NCBI RefSeq assembly: GCF_000712135.1
Contig: NZ_JOOE01000003.1
Location: 372,001 to 436,000 of the forward strand
Length of the DNA stretch: 64,000 nucleotides
Reading direction: 5' to 3'
Source of the DNA: Sphingomonas sp. UNC305MFCol5.2
GTDB lineage: Bacteria > Pseudomonadota > Alphaproteobacteria > Sphingomonadales > Sphingomonadaceae
The position numbers and the translations under genes are program-made. The notes beneath the pieces are model-generated. The model was not told the origin of the DNA. It made no database searches and worked only from the letters and a program-made list of their open reading frames with translations. Positions 34,418 through 42,835 of this stretch are shown here, piece after piece (within the stretch, counting starts at the first letter, position 1; each line of letters opens with the position of its first letter).

Positions 34418-35037
34418 GCCGGCGTCGCGCCGACGGCCTGAATCCTTCCGCCGGGCGCCTCCTCGCCACGCGAATAGGTGCCGGTGAGCACGCCTGCCGC
34501 GAGCACACGGCCGGCCATCGCGCGGACGATCGCGCTGCGGCCGGGACTCTCTCCGGCATCGGGGCCGGGTCCCAAAGCGAACAGCTGGAAGGCATAATTG
34601 TGCACGCCGTGGCCGGTCGGCGGATCGGGCGGCAGCCAGCCCTCGCCGAAGAAGCTGTTGCGGCCGACATCGGTGCCACCGTGATCGCCTGCACCATCGG
34701 CACGGATCGCGCCTTCCTTCAGTTCGCCGTCCTCGGGCGGCAAATCCCAGACCACGGCGTGGACCAGGGGCTGCGGCGCGGGCGCGTCCGGGTCCTCGAC
34801 GATCAGCGCGAGGCGCTCGGTACCCTCGGGCACCCCGGTCCAGAACAAGGGCGGCGACACCCCCTCGCCATCCGCGGTGAACCGCTCGGGCAGGCGGGCA
34901 CCATTGGCGAAGGCGGGACTGGCGAGATGCAGCGCCTCGAACGCGCCGAGTTCGCGCTGCGCGATCGCCAGTTTGTCGACTCCGGCGCGCAATCCCTTGA
35001 GCGCGCTTCCCAGCCAGTGCGGGACATGTTCGAGCAT
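34414..35037 (-). CDS. YbhB/YbcL family Raf kinase inhibitor-like protein (PEBP)
   Basis: 207 residues. PEBP fold motifs are present: LPERFTADGEGVSPPLFWTGVPEGTERLALIVEDPDAPAPQPLVHAVVWDLPP, with the DPDAP and H-x-V-W-D ligand pocket, then GRNSFFGEGWLPPDPPTGHGVHNYAFQLFAL. The N-terminus extends ~37 residues before the domain. Bacterial PEBP proteins lack a firmly known role. The final codons overlap the -35 box of the SOS promoter. An inverted repeat GGCCGG / CCGGCC lies upstream at about 35073-35093. Confidence 0.9.
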   Translation of the reverse strand: MLEHVPHWLGSALKGLRAGVDKLAIAQRELGAFEALHLASPAFANGARLPERFTADGEGVSPPLFWTGVPEGTERLALIVEDPDAPAPQPLVHAVVWDLPPEDGELKEGAIRADGAGDHGGTDVGRNSFFGEGWLPPDPPTGHGVHNYAFQLFALGPGPDAGESPGRSAIVRAMAGRVLAAGVLTGTYSRGEEAPGGRIQAVGATPA

Positions 35038-35153
35038 CGGGCCTCCTGCGGATTGGAAGCGTGAACGACCGGGCCGGCAAAACTATCCGGCCAGAGCGTA
35101 GCGCGCAGTGACGATGCTGGCGCGGATCGCCCCTTTGGGCTAGCGGGATCGTC

Positions 35154-35690
35154 ATGAGCGCACCCCATATCGTCGCCCTCGGCGGAACCTTGCGGACCGA
35201 ATCCACCACCGGGCGCCTGCTGGCGGCGGCGCTGGAGATCGCCGAGGCGCGCGGCGCGCGCGTCACCTTGCTCACGGGCGACGACATCGCCTTTCCGCAT
35301 TACGAGCCCGGCAATGCCGACAGCCACGCCGCGATCGGCCGCTATCTGGCCGCGCTGCGCACCGCCGACGCCGTCATCGTCGGATCGCCCGGCTATCACG
35401 GGACCTTGTCCGGACTGGTCAAGACGGCGCTCGATTATGTCGAGCAGTTGCGGGCCGACGAGCGCGTCTATTTCGACGGGCTGCCGGTGGGCCTGATCGC
35501 GACGGCCGCCGGCTGGCAGGCGGCGGTTTCGACGCTGCAGGCGCTACGCACCATCACGCATTCGCTGCGCGGCTGGCCGACCCCGATGGGGCTCGCGATC
35601 AACACCGCGGAGGCCGGCGACGCCATCGCGAAATGCAATCCGCAGATGGAGATCATGGTGGGCCAGATCTTCGATTTCCTGCGCCGATGA
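35154..35690 (+). CDS. NADPH-dependent FMN reductase family protein
   Basis: 178 residues with the flavodoxin-like fold: LGGTLRTESTTGRLLAAAL (phosphate loop for FMN), DAVIVGSPGYHGTLSGLVKTALDYVEQL and VGLIATAAGWQAAVSTLQALRTI. It belongs to the NAD(P)H-dependent quinone or azo reductase-like group and would use FMN in the cytosol. Upstream gap shows no clear operator. Confidence 0.9.
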   Translation: MSAPHIVALGGTLRTESTTGRLLAAALEIAEARGARVTLLTGDDIAFPHYEPGNADSHAAIGRYLAALRTADAVIVGSPGYHGTLSGLVKTALDYVEQLRADERVYFDGLPVGLIATAAGWQAAVSTLQALRTITHSLRGWPTPMGLAINTAEAGDAIAKCNPQMEIMVGQIFDFLRR

Positions 35691-35764
35691 TTTCGCATGC
35701 TTAACGTTTTTGTGAGGCCTTTGCGGCTAGTGTAGCGCTTTGGAACCGGGGGGTTTGAGCGCGA

Positions 35765-36349
35765 ATGGATCAGGCTTCGGCCCAGCGGCTTGCGGGCGCG
35801 CGCCGCAAGGCGGTGCGTACCGTCCTGGCGGCCGGGAGCTGCCGCGCGAGCCTGAACGAAATCGCCCAGCGGCTGGGCAATCTCGACTATCTGGTGGTGC
35901 TGGCCGAATCCGCGCCGCAGGCGCTCGAGCTCATCTCGGCGCGCGGCTTCGACCTCGCGCTGATCGACGTGCTGACGCCCGAAAATTCCGCCCTCCACAT
36001 GGTCAACGAAATTCGCGGCGCGCGTGATACCACGGATCTGCCAGTGATCGTTCTGGGCCATGCGGGCCGCGCGATCGAGGCGTTCCGCGCCGGCGCCGAC
36101 GACTGGCTGGCCAGGCCGTTCGCGTTCGACGAGCTCGCCGCGCGCATCGACCGGATATTGGCGCGCGCGGACCGGATCGAGGAGCTCAAGCGCACCAATC
36201 TCGCGCTCGATGCGCGCATCGCCGCCCGCGCGATCGAGCTGGGCGAAGCGAAGGCCGAGCTGGCCGCGGCGCGCACCGATCGTTCGCAACTGATGAGCTC
36301 GATCCGCCGGTTGCACGACGAACTCGCCCTGCAGCGAAACGCGGCTTAG
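35765..36349 (+). CDS. receiver-like regulator with degenerate phosphorylation site and coiled-coil
   Basis: 194 residues. Residues ~42-145 form a receiver fold: FDLALIDVLTPEN gives a phospho-acceptor candidate Asp68, and GADDWLARPF marks the fifth strand. The N-terminal acidic pair is absent, the conserved Thr/Ser position is Gly98/His99 (VIVLGHAG), and the invariant Lys is Arg117. The last ~55 residues are a charged helix, probably a coiled-coil (ERIDRILARADRIEELKRT region to the end). There is no output domain. A pseudo-receiver that binds a partner is more likely than a standard response regulator. Confidence 0.75.
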   Translation: MDQASAQRLAGARRKAVRTVLAAGSCRASLNEIAQRLGNLDYLVVLAESAPQALELISARGFDLALIDVLTPENSALHMVNEIRGARDTTDLPVIVLGHAGRAIEAFRAGADDWLARPFAFDELAARIDRILARADRIEELKRTNLALDARIAARAIELGEAKAELAAARTDRSQLMSSIRRLHDELALQRNAA

Positions 36350-37299
36350 CGCTCGAACCAGTGCCGGCGGACGAAATAAGCCGCGATCGCCACTGCCATC
36401 GCCGCGCATATCCAGAACACGCCCCAGAACGCCCATGGCTCATGCGCGAAGGGTATCCCGGCGACGTTCATGCCGAGCAGCCCGGTGATGAAGGTCAGCG
36501 GGAGGAACACCATCGCCACCACCGCGATGATCAGCGAGCGCTGGTCGATCTGCTCGGCGCGAAGATCGGTGAGCGTTTCGTGGACCAGCGCCGCACGCTC
36601 GCGAATGCTTTCCAGCTCCTCGGCCATGCGCGCGGCACGATCGGCTGCGGCCGAGAGATGGAGCCGATCATCGTCGCCGAGCCAGTCGTTCGGCATCGCG
36701 GCGAGCTTCTCCAGCGCGGTGCGCTGCGGCGTGAGGAAACGGCGCAAGCCGATCGCCTGGCTGCGCGCGCGATTGACCATCCGCCGCAACTCGAAGGCAT
36801 GGCGCGAGGCGATCTGCTCCTCGCAATCGTCGAGCGAATCGCCGAGATCGGCGACGACGGGATCGAGTTCCTCGGTGATCGCCTGCGCCAGCGCCGCGAT
36901 CAGATCGCCGGGATCGAGGACCTTGCCTGCCTCGACCAGCTCGCGCACCGGATGGAGGGCATTCAACGCCTTGCGCGTGACCGAGAAGACGCAGCCGCCC
37001 AGCGCATAGATGCGGATCGACGCGAGCAGATCGGAGGTCTCGAGTTCCTCCGACGAAAGCCCGCGCAAGTTGATCACCACGCCTTCGCCGACCGCGTCGC
37101 AGCGCGGGCGGGTCTCGGCGGCAGTCAGCGCTTCGATGACATAAGGCGACAGGCCCGCCTCACCCCCGAGCCACGCCTTGGCGCGCTCGTCATTGGTGGT
37201 GAGATGAATCCAGACCAGACCGGCGCGGCGGCCGAGCGCCTGCTTGAGCGGCGGCGACTCGACCTTGCCGTCCTCCACCACATAGGCGAAGCCGCTCAT
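36346..37299 (-). CDS. CorA-family transporter, ZntB-like
   Basis: 317 residues from the ATG at 37299. A large cytosolic domain is followed by two C-terminal membrane helices; the family signature GMN is present in LLGMNVAGIPFAHEPW (loop after the first helix). The sequence FAYVVEDGKVESPPLKQAL ... WIHLTTNDERAKAWL resembles ZntB, a Zn2+ transporter of the CorA superfamily, rather than Mg2+-specific CorA. Its start overlaps the siroheme gene stop by 4 bp, so the two are a unit. Confidence 0.88.
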   Translation of the reverse strand: MSGFAYVVEDGKVESPPLKQALGRRAGLVWIHLTTNDERAKAWLGGEAGLSPYVIEALTAAETRPRCDAVGEGVVINLRGLSSEELETSDLLASIRIYALGGCVFSVTRKALNALHPVRELVEAGKVLDPGDLIAALAQAITEELDPVVADLGDSLDDCEEQIASRHAFELRRMVNRARSQAIGLRRFLTPQRTALEKLAAMPNDWLGDDDRLHLSAAADRAARMAEELESIRERAALVHETLTDLRAEQIDQRSLIIAVVAMVFLPLTFITGLLGMNVAGIPFAHEPWAFWGVFWICAAMAVAIAAYFVRRHWFER

Positions 37300-38054
37300 C
37301 TGCCCATCTCGAGGTAAACCGACAGGCCGGCGGCCGGCGTGACCGGCACCGTATCGCAAGCGATGCGAAGCGCGTCGGCGCGGGCGCGGTCGAGTATGGC
37401 CTCTGGCACGTCGCGATGATGGAAGACGCGATCGGCCTGCGCAAGCGCCCGCGCCTGGCGCAGGCTGAGGTCATCCGGATCGGCCGATGCGAGGGTGAAC
37501 CGAAGCATCGCCGTTTCGACCGCCGCCGAACCGGCGAGCCAAGCCTCCACTGCATCCCCCGCATGATCCCGAAGCGGATCGAGCGGCCCGGCCAGCGCGC
37601 CGCCGAGCGCGCGGCGGCGTTCGCCGGTTTCGGGCCAATGCTTGCGGATGGCGGGCTTGGCCGCTTCCAGCGCGCGGGCGAGCGCGCCGAGGCTCGCCGG
37701 CAGCAATGCCTCCAGCCGCTGGCGCAAGGCGGCCGCCAGTCCCGCCGAAACCCCGCCGGTACCGACCGCCACGAGCACCGGATCGCGGTCGACGATCGCG
37801 GGCACGGTGAAGTCGCAGAGATCGGGCCGGTCGACTGTGTTCACCAGCACGCCCCGCGCACGCAGCCGCGCGACCACGGGCTCGGGGTCTTCAGTGGCGA
37901 CGATCGCGAGCACCGCCTCGGCTTCCTCGCCGACGATCCTGGCGCCGGCGCGCTCGAGCAGGCGGCGCTTGGCCTCCGCCGCCTCGCCCGCGCCGATCAG
38001 GATGACCGGCCGCCCCGCCAGCTTCACGAAGATCGGCAGGGCGGCGAGGCTCAT
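37296..38054 (-). CDS. siroheme synthase N-terminal (precorrin-2 dehydrogenase/ferrochelatase) domain protein
   Basis: 252 residues from the ATG at 38054 (an ATG at 38063 and, less likely, 38111 are also in frame; the latter would add codons from the palindromic element). GRPVILIGAGEAAEAKRRLLERAG is the NAD-binding motif; VNTVDRPDLCDFTVPAIVDRDPVLVAVGTGGVSAGLAAALRQRLEALLP is the CysG/Met8p signature, with the catalytic Asp region intact. It oxidises precorrin-2 and inserts iron to make siroheme for sulfite and nitrite reductases. There is no methyltransferase domain, so that step must be encoded elsewhere. Coupled to a ZntB-like transporter. Confidence 0.85.
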   Translation of the reverse strand: MSLAALPIFVKLAGRPVILIGAGEAAEAKRRLLERAGARIVGEEAEAVLAIVATEDPEPVVARLRARGVLVNTVDRPDLCDFTVPAIVDRDPVLVAVGTGGVSAGLAAALRQRLEALLPASLGALARALEAAKPAIRKHWPETGERRRALGGALAGPLDPLRDHAGDAVEAWLAGSAAVETAMLRFTLASADPDDLSLRQARALAQADRVFHHRDVPEAILDRARADALRIACDTVPVTPAAGLSVYLEMGR

Positions 38055-38055
38055 A

Positions 38056-38325
38056 GGGTCCATACCCCCGGCTGGCGATGGCCGTGATCGTCCGGGGAGG
38101 TCCGCTGGCAAGGAGCGGTGCGCAGTCGCGTAGCTGACGCTACGCGCAAGCAGCGGCGACGCCGCCAGCGGGCCTCCCCGGGCGACCGCGCAGCGGCGGG
38201 CGAAATCTGGCGCACAGCGGCGTCGCGTCGTCGATCACGATGCATCAGCATCGCTCACTCCTAGCTCCTACCTGTGCGCCAGATTTCGCTCCGTCACGAC
38301 CGTCGCCAGCCGGGGGTATGGACCC
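38056..38325. repeat. 270-bp nested palindromic element
   Basis: Terminal inverted repeats of about 34 bp (38056-38089 against 38292-38325, about 4 mismatches) enclose three further inverted pairs: 38092-38108 / 38165-38181 (17 bp, 1 mismatch), 38127-38134 / 38139-38146 (8 bp, perfect) and 38200-38217 / 38272-38289 (18 bp, perfect). The left end reaches the siroheme gene start and the right end encodes the lysA C-terminus. It resembles a MITE or a large compound REP; no target duplication was seen. Confidence 0.8.
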
Positions 38326-39579
38326 AAGCCAGTCCGGCACATGCTCTTCGGCCATGATCGCCTCGGCCGAGATGCGGCCCGCGACCACTTCGAACCGGTC
38401 ACCCGAGACGAGCACTTCGGGGACGAGCGGGCGGCTGTTGTAGGTGCTCGCCATCGTCGCGCCGTAAGCGCCGGCGCTGCGGAAGATCGCCAGGTCGCCC
38501 GTGCGGACGACATCGATCTCGCGCCCCTTGGCGAAGACGTCGCTGCTCTCGCAGACCGGCCCCGCGACATTGGCGATCATCTTCTCGCCGGTGGGGCGCA
38601 CCGCCTCGAAATCGTGCCAGGCATCGTACATCGCGACGCGCGCGAGATCGTTCATCGCGGCGTCGACGATCACCCAGGGATTGACCGCGCCCGGCTTGAC
38701 CCAGAGCACTTCGGTCAAGAGCACGCCCGAATTGGCCGAGATCACCCGGCCCGGCTCGAACATCAATTCGACGTCCCAGTCCCTGGTGACGCGCTCCACC
38801 ATCGCGCCGAATTCGGCCGGCGACGGGGGATTGTCGCCCTGGCGATAGCGCACGCCGAGCCCGCCGCCGAGGTCGACATGGGTGATGACATGGCCCGAAG
38901 CGCGCAGATCGGCGACGAGCCTGCCGACGCGTTCGAACGCGCGTTCGAGCGGGGCGAGGCTCTGGAGCTGGCTGCCGATATGGACGGCGACGCCGCGCAG
39001 GTTCAGCCCGCGCAGCGGCGCGAGCCGATCGAAGATCGCCGGCGCTTCGTCGATCGGCAGGCCGAACTTGTTCTCGGCGCGGCCGGTGGAGATCTTCTCG
39101 TGCGTGCCGGCATCGACATCTGGGTTCACGCGCAACGTGGCGGGTGCGCGTAGCCCGCGCGCGGCGGCGAGCTGCGACAGCACGACGCCTTCTTCCTCGA
39201 GCTCGAGGTTGAACTGGCCGATCCCGACGCCCAGCGCCTGATCGAGCTCTGCGCGGGTCTTGCCGACGCCTGAGAAGACGATGTCCTTGGCTGCCATGCC
39301 GGCGGCGAGCGCGCGGGCAAGTTCGCCGCCCGAGACGACGTCGGCGCCGAAGCCTTCATTGGCGAGGAGGCGCAAAACCGCGAGATTGGGGTTCGCCTTC
39401 ACCGCAAAGGCGAGATGCTTGCGCTCGATCCCGGCCAGGCCGTCGCGGAACACCCGCGCGTGGCGCTGGAAAGTCGCGGCGGAGTAGACGTAAACGGGCG
39501 TGCCGACTTCGGCGGCGATGCGCGCGAGCGGCACGTTCTCGACGTGCAGCTCGCCGTCGATCAGATTGAAATGGTCCAT
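38245..39579 (-). CDS. lysA: diaminopimelate decarboxylase
   Basis: 444 residues. PLP-dependent fold type III: the Schiff-base Lys is Lys61 in LAFAVKANPNLAVL, and GLNLRGVAVHIGSQ, FEPGRVI and the catalytic CESSDVF are present. It makes L-lysine from meso-diaminopimelate, the last step of lysine synthesis. The normal end would be about HVPDWLG; the last ~25 residues (SIPPAGDGRDGAKSGAQVGA...) are encoded by the palindromic element and look like an acquired tail. Confidence 0.95.
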   Translation of the reverse strand: MDHFNLIDGELHVENVPLARIAAEVGTPVYVYSAATFQRHARVFRDGLAGIERKHLAFAVKANPNLAVLRLLANEGFGADVVSGGELARALAAGMAAKDIVFSGVGKTRAELDQALGVGIGQFNLELEEEGVVLSQLAAARGLRAPATLRVNPDVDAGTHEKISTGRAENKFGLPIDEAPAIFDRLAPLRGLNLRGVAVHIGSQLQSLAPLERAFERVGRLVADLRASGHVITHVDLGGGLGVRYRQGDNPPSPAEFGAMVERVTRDWDVELMFEPGRVISANSGVLLTEVLWVKPGAVNPWVIVDAAMNDLARVAMYDAWHDFEAVRPTGEKMIANVAGPVCESSDVFAKGREIDVVRTGDLAIFRSAGAYGATMASTYNSRPLVPEVLVSGDRFEVVAGRISAEAIMAEEHVPDWLGSIPPAGDGRDGAKSGAQVGARSERC

Positions 39580-39588
39580 GATTTTCCG

Positions 39589-39828
39589 TCAGTTGGGCGG
39601 CGGCAGATCGAACTTGTCGCTGCGCCTCTTGTCCGTACTCTCGATCAGGTCGTCGCTTCGCGCGGGGCGGGTCTGCACCGGCGGCTTGAGCAGATCGTCG
39701 GGGGTCGGCGTCGCCGTGGCGCCGAACGGCGCCGGCGGCAGCGCCTGGCCCGGCGCCGGTTTGAGACCTTCGCGCGCGCCGCAGCCGGCTAACGCAAGAA
39801 GTCCTCCCAAAAGCAGCAGCCGCTTCAT
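39589..39828 (-). CDS. small lipoprotein (LptM-like)
   Basis: 79 residues. The signal ends in the lipobox LAGC, giving a lipid-anchored Cys followed by [18 protein letters not shown], which resembles LptM/YifL, a small lipoprotein that helps LptD mature in enterobacteria. The rest is Pro-rich and disordered. It overlaps the argH stop by 4 bp and precedes lysA by 9 bp; a small lipoprotein beside lysA or dapF is the usual LptM setting. Confidence 0.75.
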   Translation of the reverse strand: MKRLLLLGGLLALAGCGAREGLKPAPGQALPPAPFGATATPTPDDLLKPPVQTRPARSDDLIESTDKRRSDKFDLPPPN

Positions 39829-41204
39829 CGACCTTCCTCCTCACGCGCCTTGCGGGCCGCGGCGATCGCCGCACGGACCCGCACCGGCGCGGTGCCGCCG
39901 AAACTCGTGCGGCTGTTGACCGACGCATCGACGCTGAGAATCCCATATACGCGATCGTCGATCCGCGCGTCGATTTCCTTGAGCGCATCGATCGATAACT
40001 GATCGAGCCGGACGCCCTGCGCCTCCGCCGCCGCAACGGCACGGCCGGTGATGTGGTGCGCCTCGCGGAACGGCACGCCCGCCTCGCGGACCAGCCAGTC
40101 GGCCAGATCGGTGGCGGTGGCGAAGCCCGATTCGGCCAGGCCGCGCATGCGATCGGTGCGGAAGGTCGCGCTTTCGACCATCCCGGTCATCGCCGCGATG
40201 CAGAGCCCCAGAAGGTCGTGCGCCTCGAACACCGGCGGCTTGTCGTCCTGCATATCCTTCGAATAAGCGAGCGGCAGGCCCTTCATCGTCATCATCAGCG
40301 ACACCAGCGCGCCGGTGATCCGCCCGCTATGCCCGCGCACCAGCTCGGCGGCGTCGGGATTGCGCTTCTGCGGCATGATCGAGCTGCCGGTCGACCATTG
40401 ATCGGAGAGGCTGACGAAGCCGAAGGGCTGGCTCGCCCAGATCACGAACTCCTCGGCGAGCCGGCTGAGGTGCAGGCTGCACTGCGCCGCCGCGGTCAGA
40501 TACTCGATCGCGAAGTCGCGGTCGGAAACCGAATCGAGCGAATTGCGCGTCGGACCGTCGAAGCCGAGCGCCGCCGCCGTCGCATCGCGATCGAGCGGGA
40601 AGCCGGTGCCGGCCAGCGCCGCGGAACCGAGCGGGCACAGGTTCATCCGCGCGCGGGCATCGCGAAGCCGCGAGCGATCGCGCGCGAACATCTCGAAATA
40701 GGCCATCAGATGATGGCCGAGCGTCACCGGCTGGGCGCTCTGGAGATGGGTGAAACCCGGCATCACACTTTCGGCATGTTCCTCGGCGCGCGCGAGCAAG
40801 ACGTCCTGGAGCCCGCCCAAGGCCGCCTCGGCCTGGTCGATCGCGTCGCGCACCCAGAGGCGGAAATCGGTCGCCACCTGGTCGTTGCGCGAGCGCGCGG
40901 TGTGGAGCCGGCCCGCCGAGGGGCCGATCCGGTCCGCCAGCCGCGCCTCGGCGAGCATGTGGATGTCTTCGAGCGCGAGATCGTCGGGGACGCCCTCGGC
41001 CTCGAACTCGGCGGCGACCTGCGCGAGTCCCTCGGCGATGCGCGCGGCGTCCTCGGCCGAGACGATGCCCTGCTTGCCCAGCATCGCGGCATGCGCCTGC
41101 GACCCGCGGAGGTCCTGCCGCCACATTCGCTTGTCGAAGGGAATCGAGGCGTTTATCTCACGCATGACCGCAGACGGGCCTTCGGCGAAACGCCCACCCC
41201 ACAT
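39825..41204 (-). CDS. argH: argininosuccinate lyase
   Basis: 459 residues from the ATG at 41204 ([28 protein letters not shown]), the usual N-terminus; the 618-residue frame extends antisense into the TlpA gene. The fumarase-superfamily signature [12 protein letters not shown] is intact, with the catalytic Ser loop, and [17 protein letters not shown], the conserved N-terminal motif, is present. It releases arginine and fumarate. The start codon overlaps that of the divergent TlpA reading at 41203; see there. First gene of argH-lipoprotein-lysA. Confidence 0.96.
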   Translation of the reverse strand: MWGGRFAEGPSAVMREINASIPFDKRMWRQDLRGSQAHAAMLGKQGIVSAEDAARIAEGLAQVAAEFEAEGVPDDLALEDIHMLAEARLADRIGPSAGRLHTARSRNDQVATDFRLWVRDAIDQAEAALGGLQDVLLARAEEHAESVMPGFTHLQSAQPVTLGHHLMAYFEMFARDRSRLRDARARMNLCPLGSAALAGTGFPLDRDATAAALGFDGPTRNSLDSVSDRDFAIEYLTAAAQCSLHLSRLAEEFVIWASQPFGFVSLSDQWSTGSSIMPQKRNPDAAELVRGHSGRITGALVSLMMTMKGLPLAYSKDMQDDKPPVFEAHDLLGLCIAAMTGMVESATFRTDRMRGLAESGFATATDLADWLVREAGVPFREAHHITGRAVAAAEAQGVRLDQLSIDALKEIDARIDDRVYGILSVDASVNSRTSFGGTAPVRVRAAIAAARKAREEEGR

Positions 41205-41220
41205 GGCATTGGAGCTGTCC

Positions 41221-41781
41221 TTGCGCCCAACGATTGCGCTTCTCCTTCTCGCAGCGAGCCTGATCGGCGGCTGCGATAGGCAATCCGGGCAGCCGCAGCA
41301 AGCGAACGCCGCGAATGTCGCCGACGAAGCCGTGCCGGCGAAGCTCGACAAGCTCGACCGCAGCCACAAGGGCGAGGCCGCGCCGACCTTCGCCTTCACC
41401 GATCCCAAGGGCAGGAAAGCCACGCTCGCCGATTTTCGCGGCAAGCCGGTGCTGCTCAATCTCTGGGCGACCTGGTGCGCGCCGTGCGTGAAGGAAATGC
41501 CGACGCTCGACGCGCTGGCGGTACGCGAGGGCGAGAGACTGCAGGTGCTGACGATCAGCCAGGACTTCGAGGCGGCGAAGATCGCACCCTTCTTCGAAAA
41601 GGCGAAGTTCCGGAAGCTGCAGGCGTGGCACGACCCCGAAACGGCGTTCAGCCTGCAGATGGGGGTCAATCTGCCGACCACGATCCTCTACGATTCGAAC
41701 GGACGCGAAATCTGGCGGATGCTGGGCGATACCGATTGGGTCGGCGGGCCGGCGGCGAAGCTGATCGCCGAAGCGAGCTGA
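41221..41781 (+). CDS. TlpA-like thioredoxin-family lipoprotein
   Basis: 186 residues from a TTG at 41221, chosen because GGAG lies 6 bases upstream and gives a standard lipoprotein signal ([18 protein letters not shown]); ATG starts at 41203 or 41164 are possible but have worse ribosome sites, and the 41203 ATG is interleaved with the argH start. The thioredoxin domain has WATWCAPC (CxxC with Ala-Pro) and a cis-Pro region ([14 protein letters not shown]). It probably reduces disulfides in the periplasm. Divergent from argH. Confidence 0.85.
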   Translation: MRPTIALLLLAASLIGGCDRQSGQPQQANAANVADEAVPAKLDKLDRSHKGEAAPTFAFTDPKGRKATLADFRGKPVLLNLWATWCAPCVKEMPTLDALAVREGERLQVLTISQDFEAAKIAPFFEKAKFRKLQAWHDPETAFSLQMGVNLPTTILYDSNGREIWRMLGDTDWVGGPAAKLIAEAS

Positions 41782-41789
41782 GCGGCATC

Positions 41790-41938
41790 AGATTCCCTCC
41801 CTGCAAGGGAGGGGTTAGGGGTGGGTAAGGAAAGGCCGGGCTCGATGCCCGGCCTTTCCTTCTTTTCCCGAGCCGTTCGATGGGCTCGCTACGCTCGCAC
41901 CCACCCCCCGCCCCTCCCTTGCAGGGAGGGGAGTTTCG
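41790..41938. repeat. palindromic repeat, TCCCTCCCTGCAAGGGAGGG family
   Basis: TCCCTCCCTGCAAGGGAGGGG at the left (written here to its first 20 bases) is mirrored at the right by CCCCTCCCTTGCAGGGAGGG, with further complementary GGGGTGGGT / ACCCACCCC segments, enclosing the terminator hairpin at 41829-41859. Confidence 0.8.
41829..41870. terminator. bidirectional Rho-independent terminator
   Basis: Perfect 13-bp stem GGAAAGGCCGGGC / GCCCGGCCTTTCC (41829-41841, 41847-41859), 5-nt loop, followed by TTCTTTT. It sits between the convergent TlpA and RDD genes and can serve both. Confidence 0.85.
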
Positions 41939-41959
41939 CGGTTGAATGTCGATGCGGCC

Positions 41960-42835
41960 CTACGCAGCCTCGTGCTTGTCGCGCCGCCGTTTGCCGAACA
42001 GCATGCCGCGCTCGAGCCGCGTGCAGAGTGCGGCATAATAAGCGCGCAGGAACGCCAGTTCGTCGCCATCGGGGCCGATCCAGCCGATCCGCGTCCGGAT
42101 CGTGCGCGCGACGACGATCATCGCGAGCTCGTCCTGCCGGCGCAGCACTTCCTCGAGTTTCTGGAGCTCGAATTCGCCATAGGCCACGAGCTGCTGGTCG
42201 GTGAACGCATAGCGATCGAGCGCCTCGTGACCGACCACGCTGGCGCCGAGCTGCCGCCGCGGGAGGCGCACCACCCAGGTTCCGGCGATCAGATCGCCGA
42301 CGCGCATGTGATCGCGATTGAACAACGGAAACAGCAGGAATCCGCCGCTCCACAACAGCCCCGCGGCCGACATCGCGAAATCCGCGAGGCCCTGGCTGCT
42401 CTCGTAGGCGAGGAAGGAAAGCGGCAGGAAGAATTCGAGCTCGCGCATGGCATTGCGCGCGACGACCGCGTGCCCGGAAAGCCGCCGCCCGTCGCGCGCG
42501 ACCACGCGCAGCTTCATGACTCGCTTGCCGATCGTCGCCGATCGCGTGCCGAGCTCGAACGCAGTGAAATAGAAATTGCGCAGCACGAAGAAGCCGAGCA
42601 GCCAGATCGCCGCGACTGCCTGGAGCGCGACCGGCCCGCTGCTCGCGGCGCCGATGAGCATGAAGATCGCGACGAGCGTGAACGCCAGCAACACGCCGCC
42701 GATGATCAGCAAGTCGAGCACGAAAGCCCCGGCGCGTTCGCCGACGCTGCCGAGATGGAGGCCCAGGTCGACGCCTTCGGGCGTCACGAATTCGCGCAGG
42801 TCGCTCCGGGCGGCGGGGGCGTGGCGATCAGCCAT
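41960..42835 (-). CDS. RDD family membrane protein
   Basis: 291 residues from the ATG at 42835. RDD-domain features: AFVLDLLIIGG near the first helix, TRSATIGKRVMKLRVV, and a third helix region (LWSGGFLLFPLFNRDHMRVGDLIAGTWVV). RDD proteins are small inner-membrane proteins, some acting as transporters. It overlaps the upstream SpoIIM-like gene by 8 bp and is the last gene of the six-gene MoxR operon. The C-terminal ~90 residues form a soluble tail (ELQKLEEVLRRQDELAMIVVARTIR). Confidence 0.85.
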   Translation of the reverse strand: MADRHAPAARSDLREFVTPEGVDLGLHLGSVGERAGAFVLDLLIIGGVLLAFTLVAIFMLIGAASSGPVALQAVAAIWLLGFFVLRNFYFTAFELGTRSATIGKRVMKLRVVARDGRRLSGHAVVARNAMRELEFFLPLSFLAYESSQGLADFAMSAAGLLWSGGFLLFPLFNRDHMRVGDLIAGTWVVRLPRRQLGASVVGHEALDRYAFTDQQLVAYGEFELQKLEEVLRRQDELAMIVVARTIRTRIGWIGPDGDELAFLRAYYAALCTRLERGMLFGKRRRDKHEAA

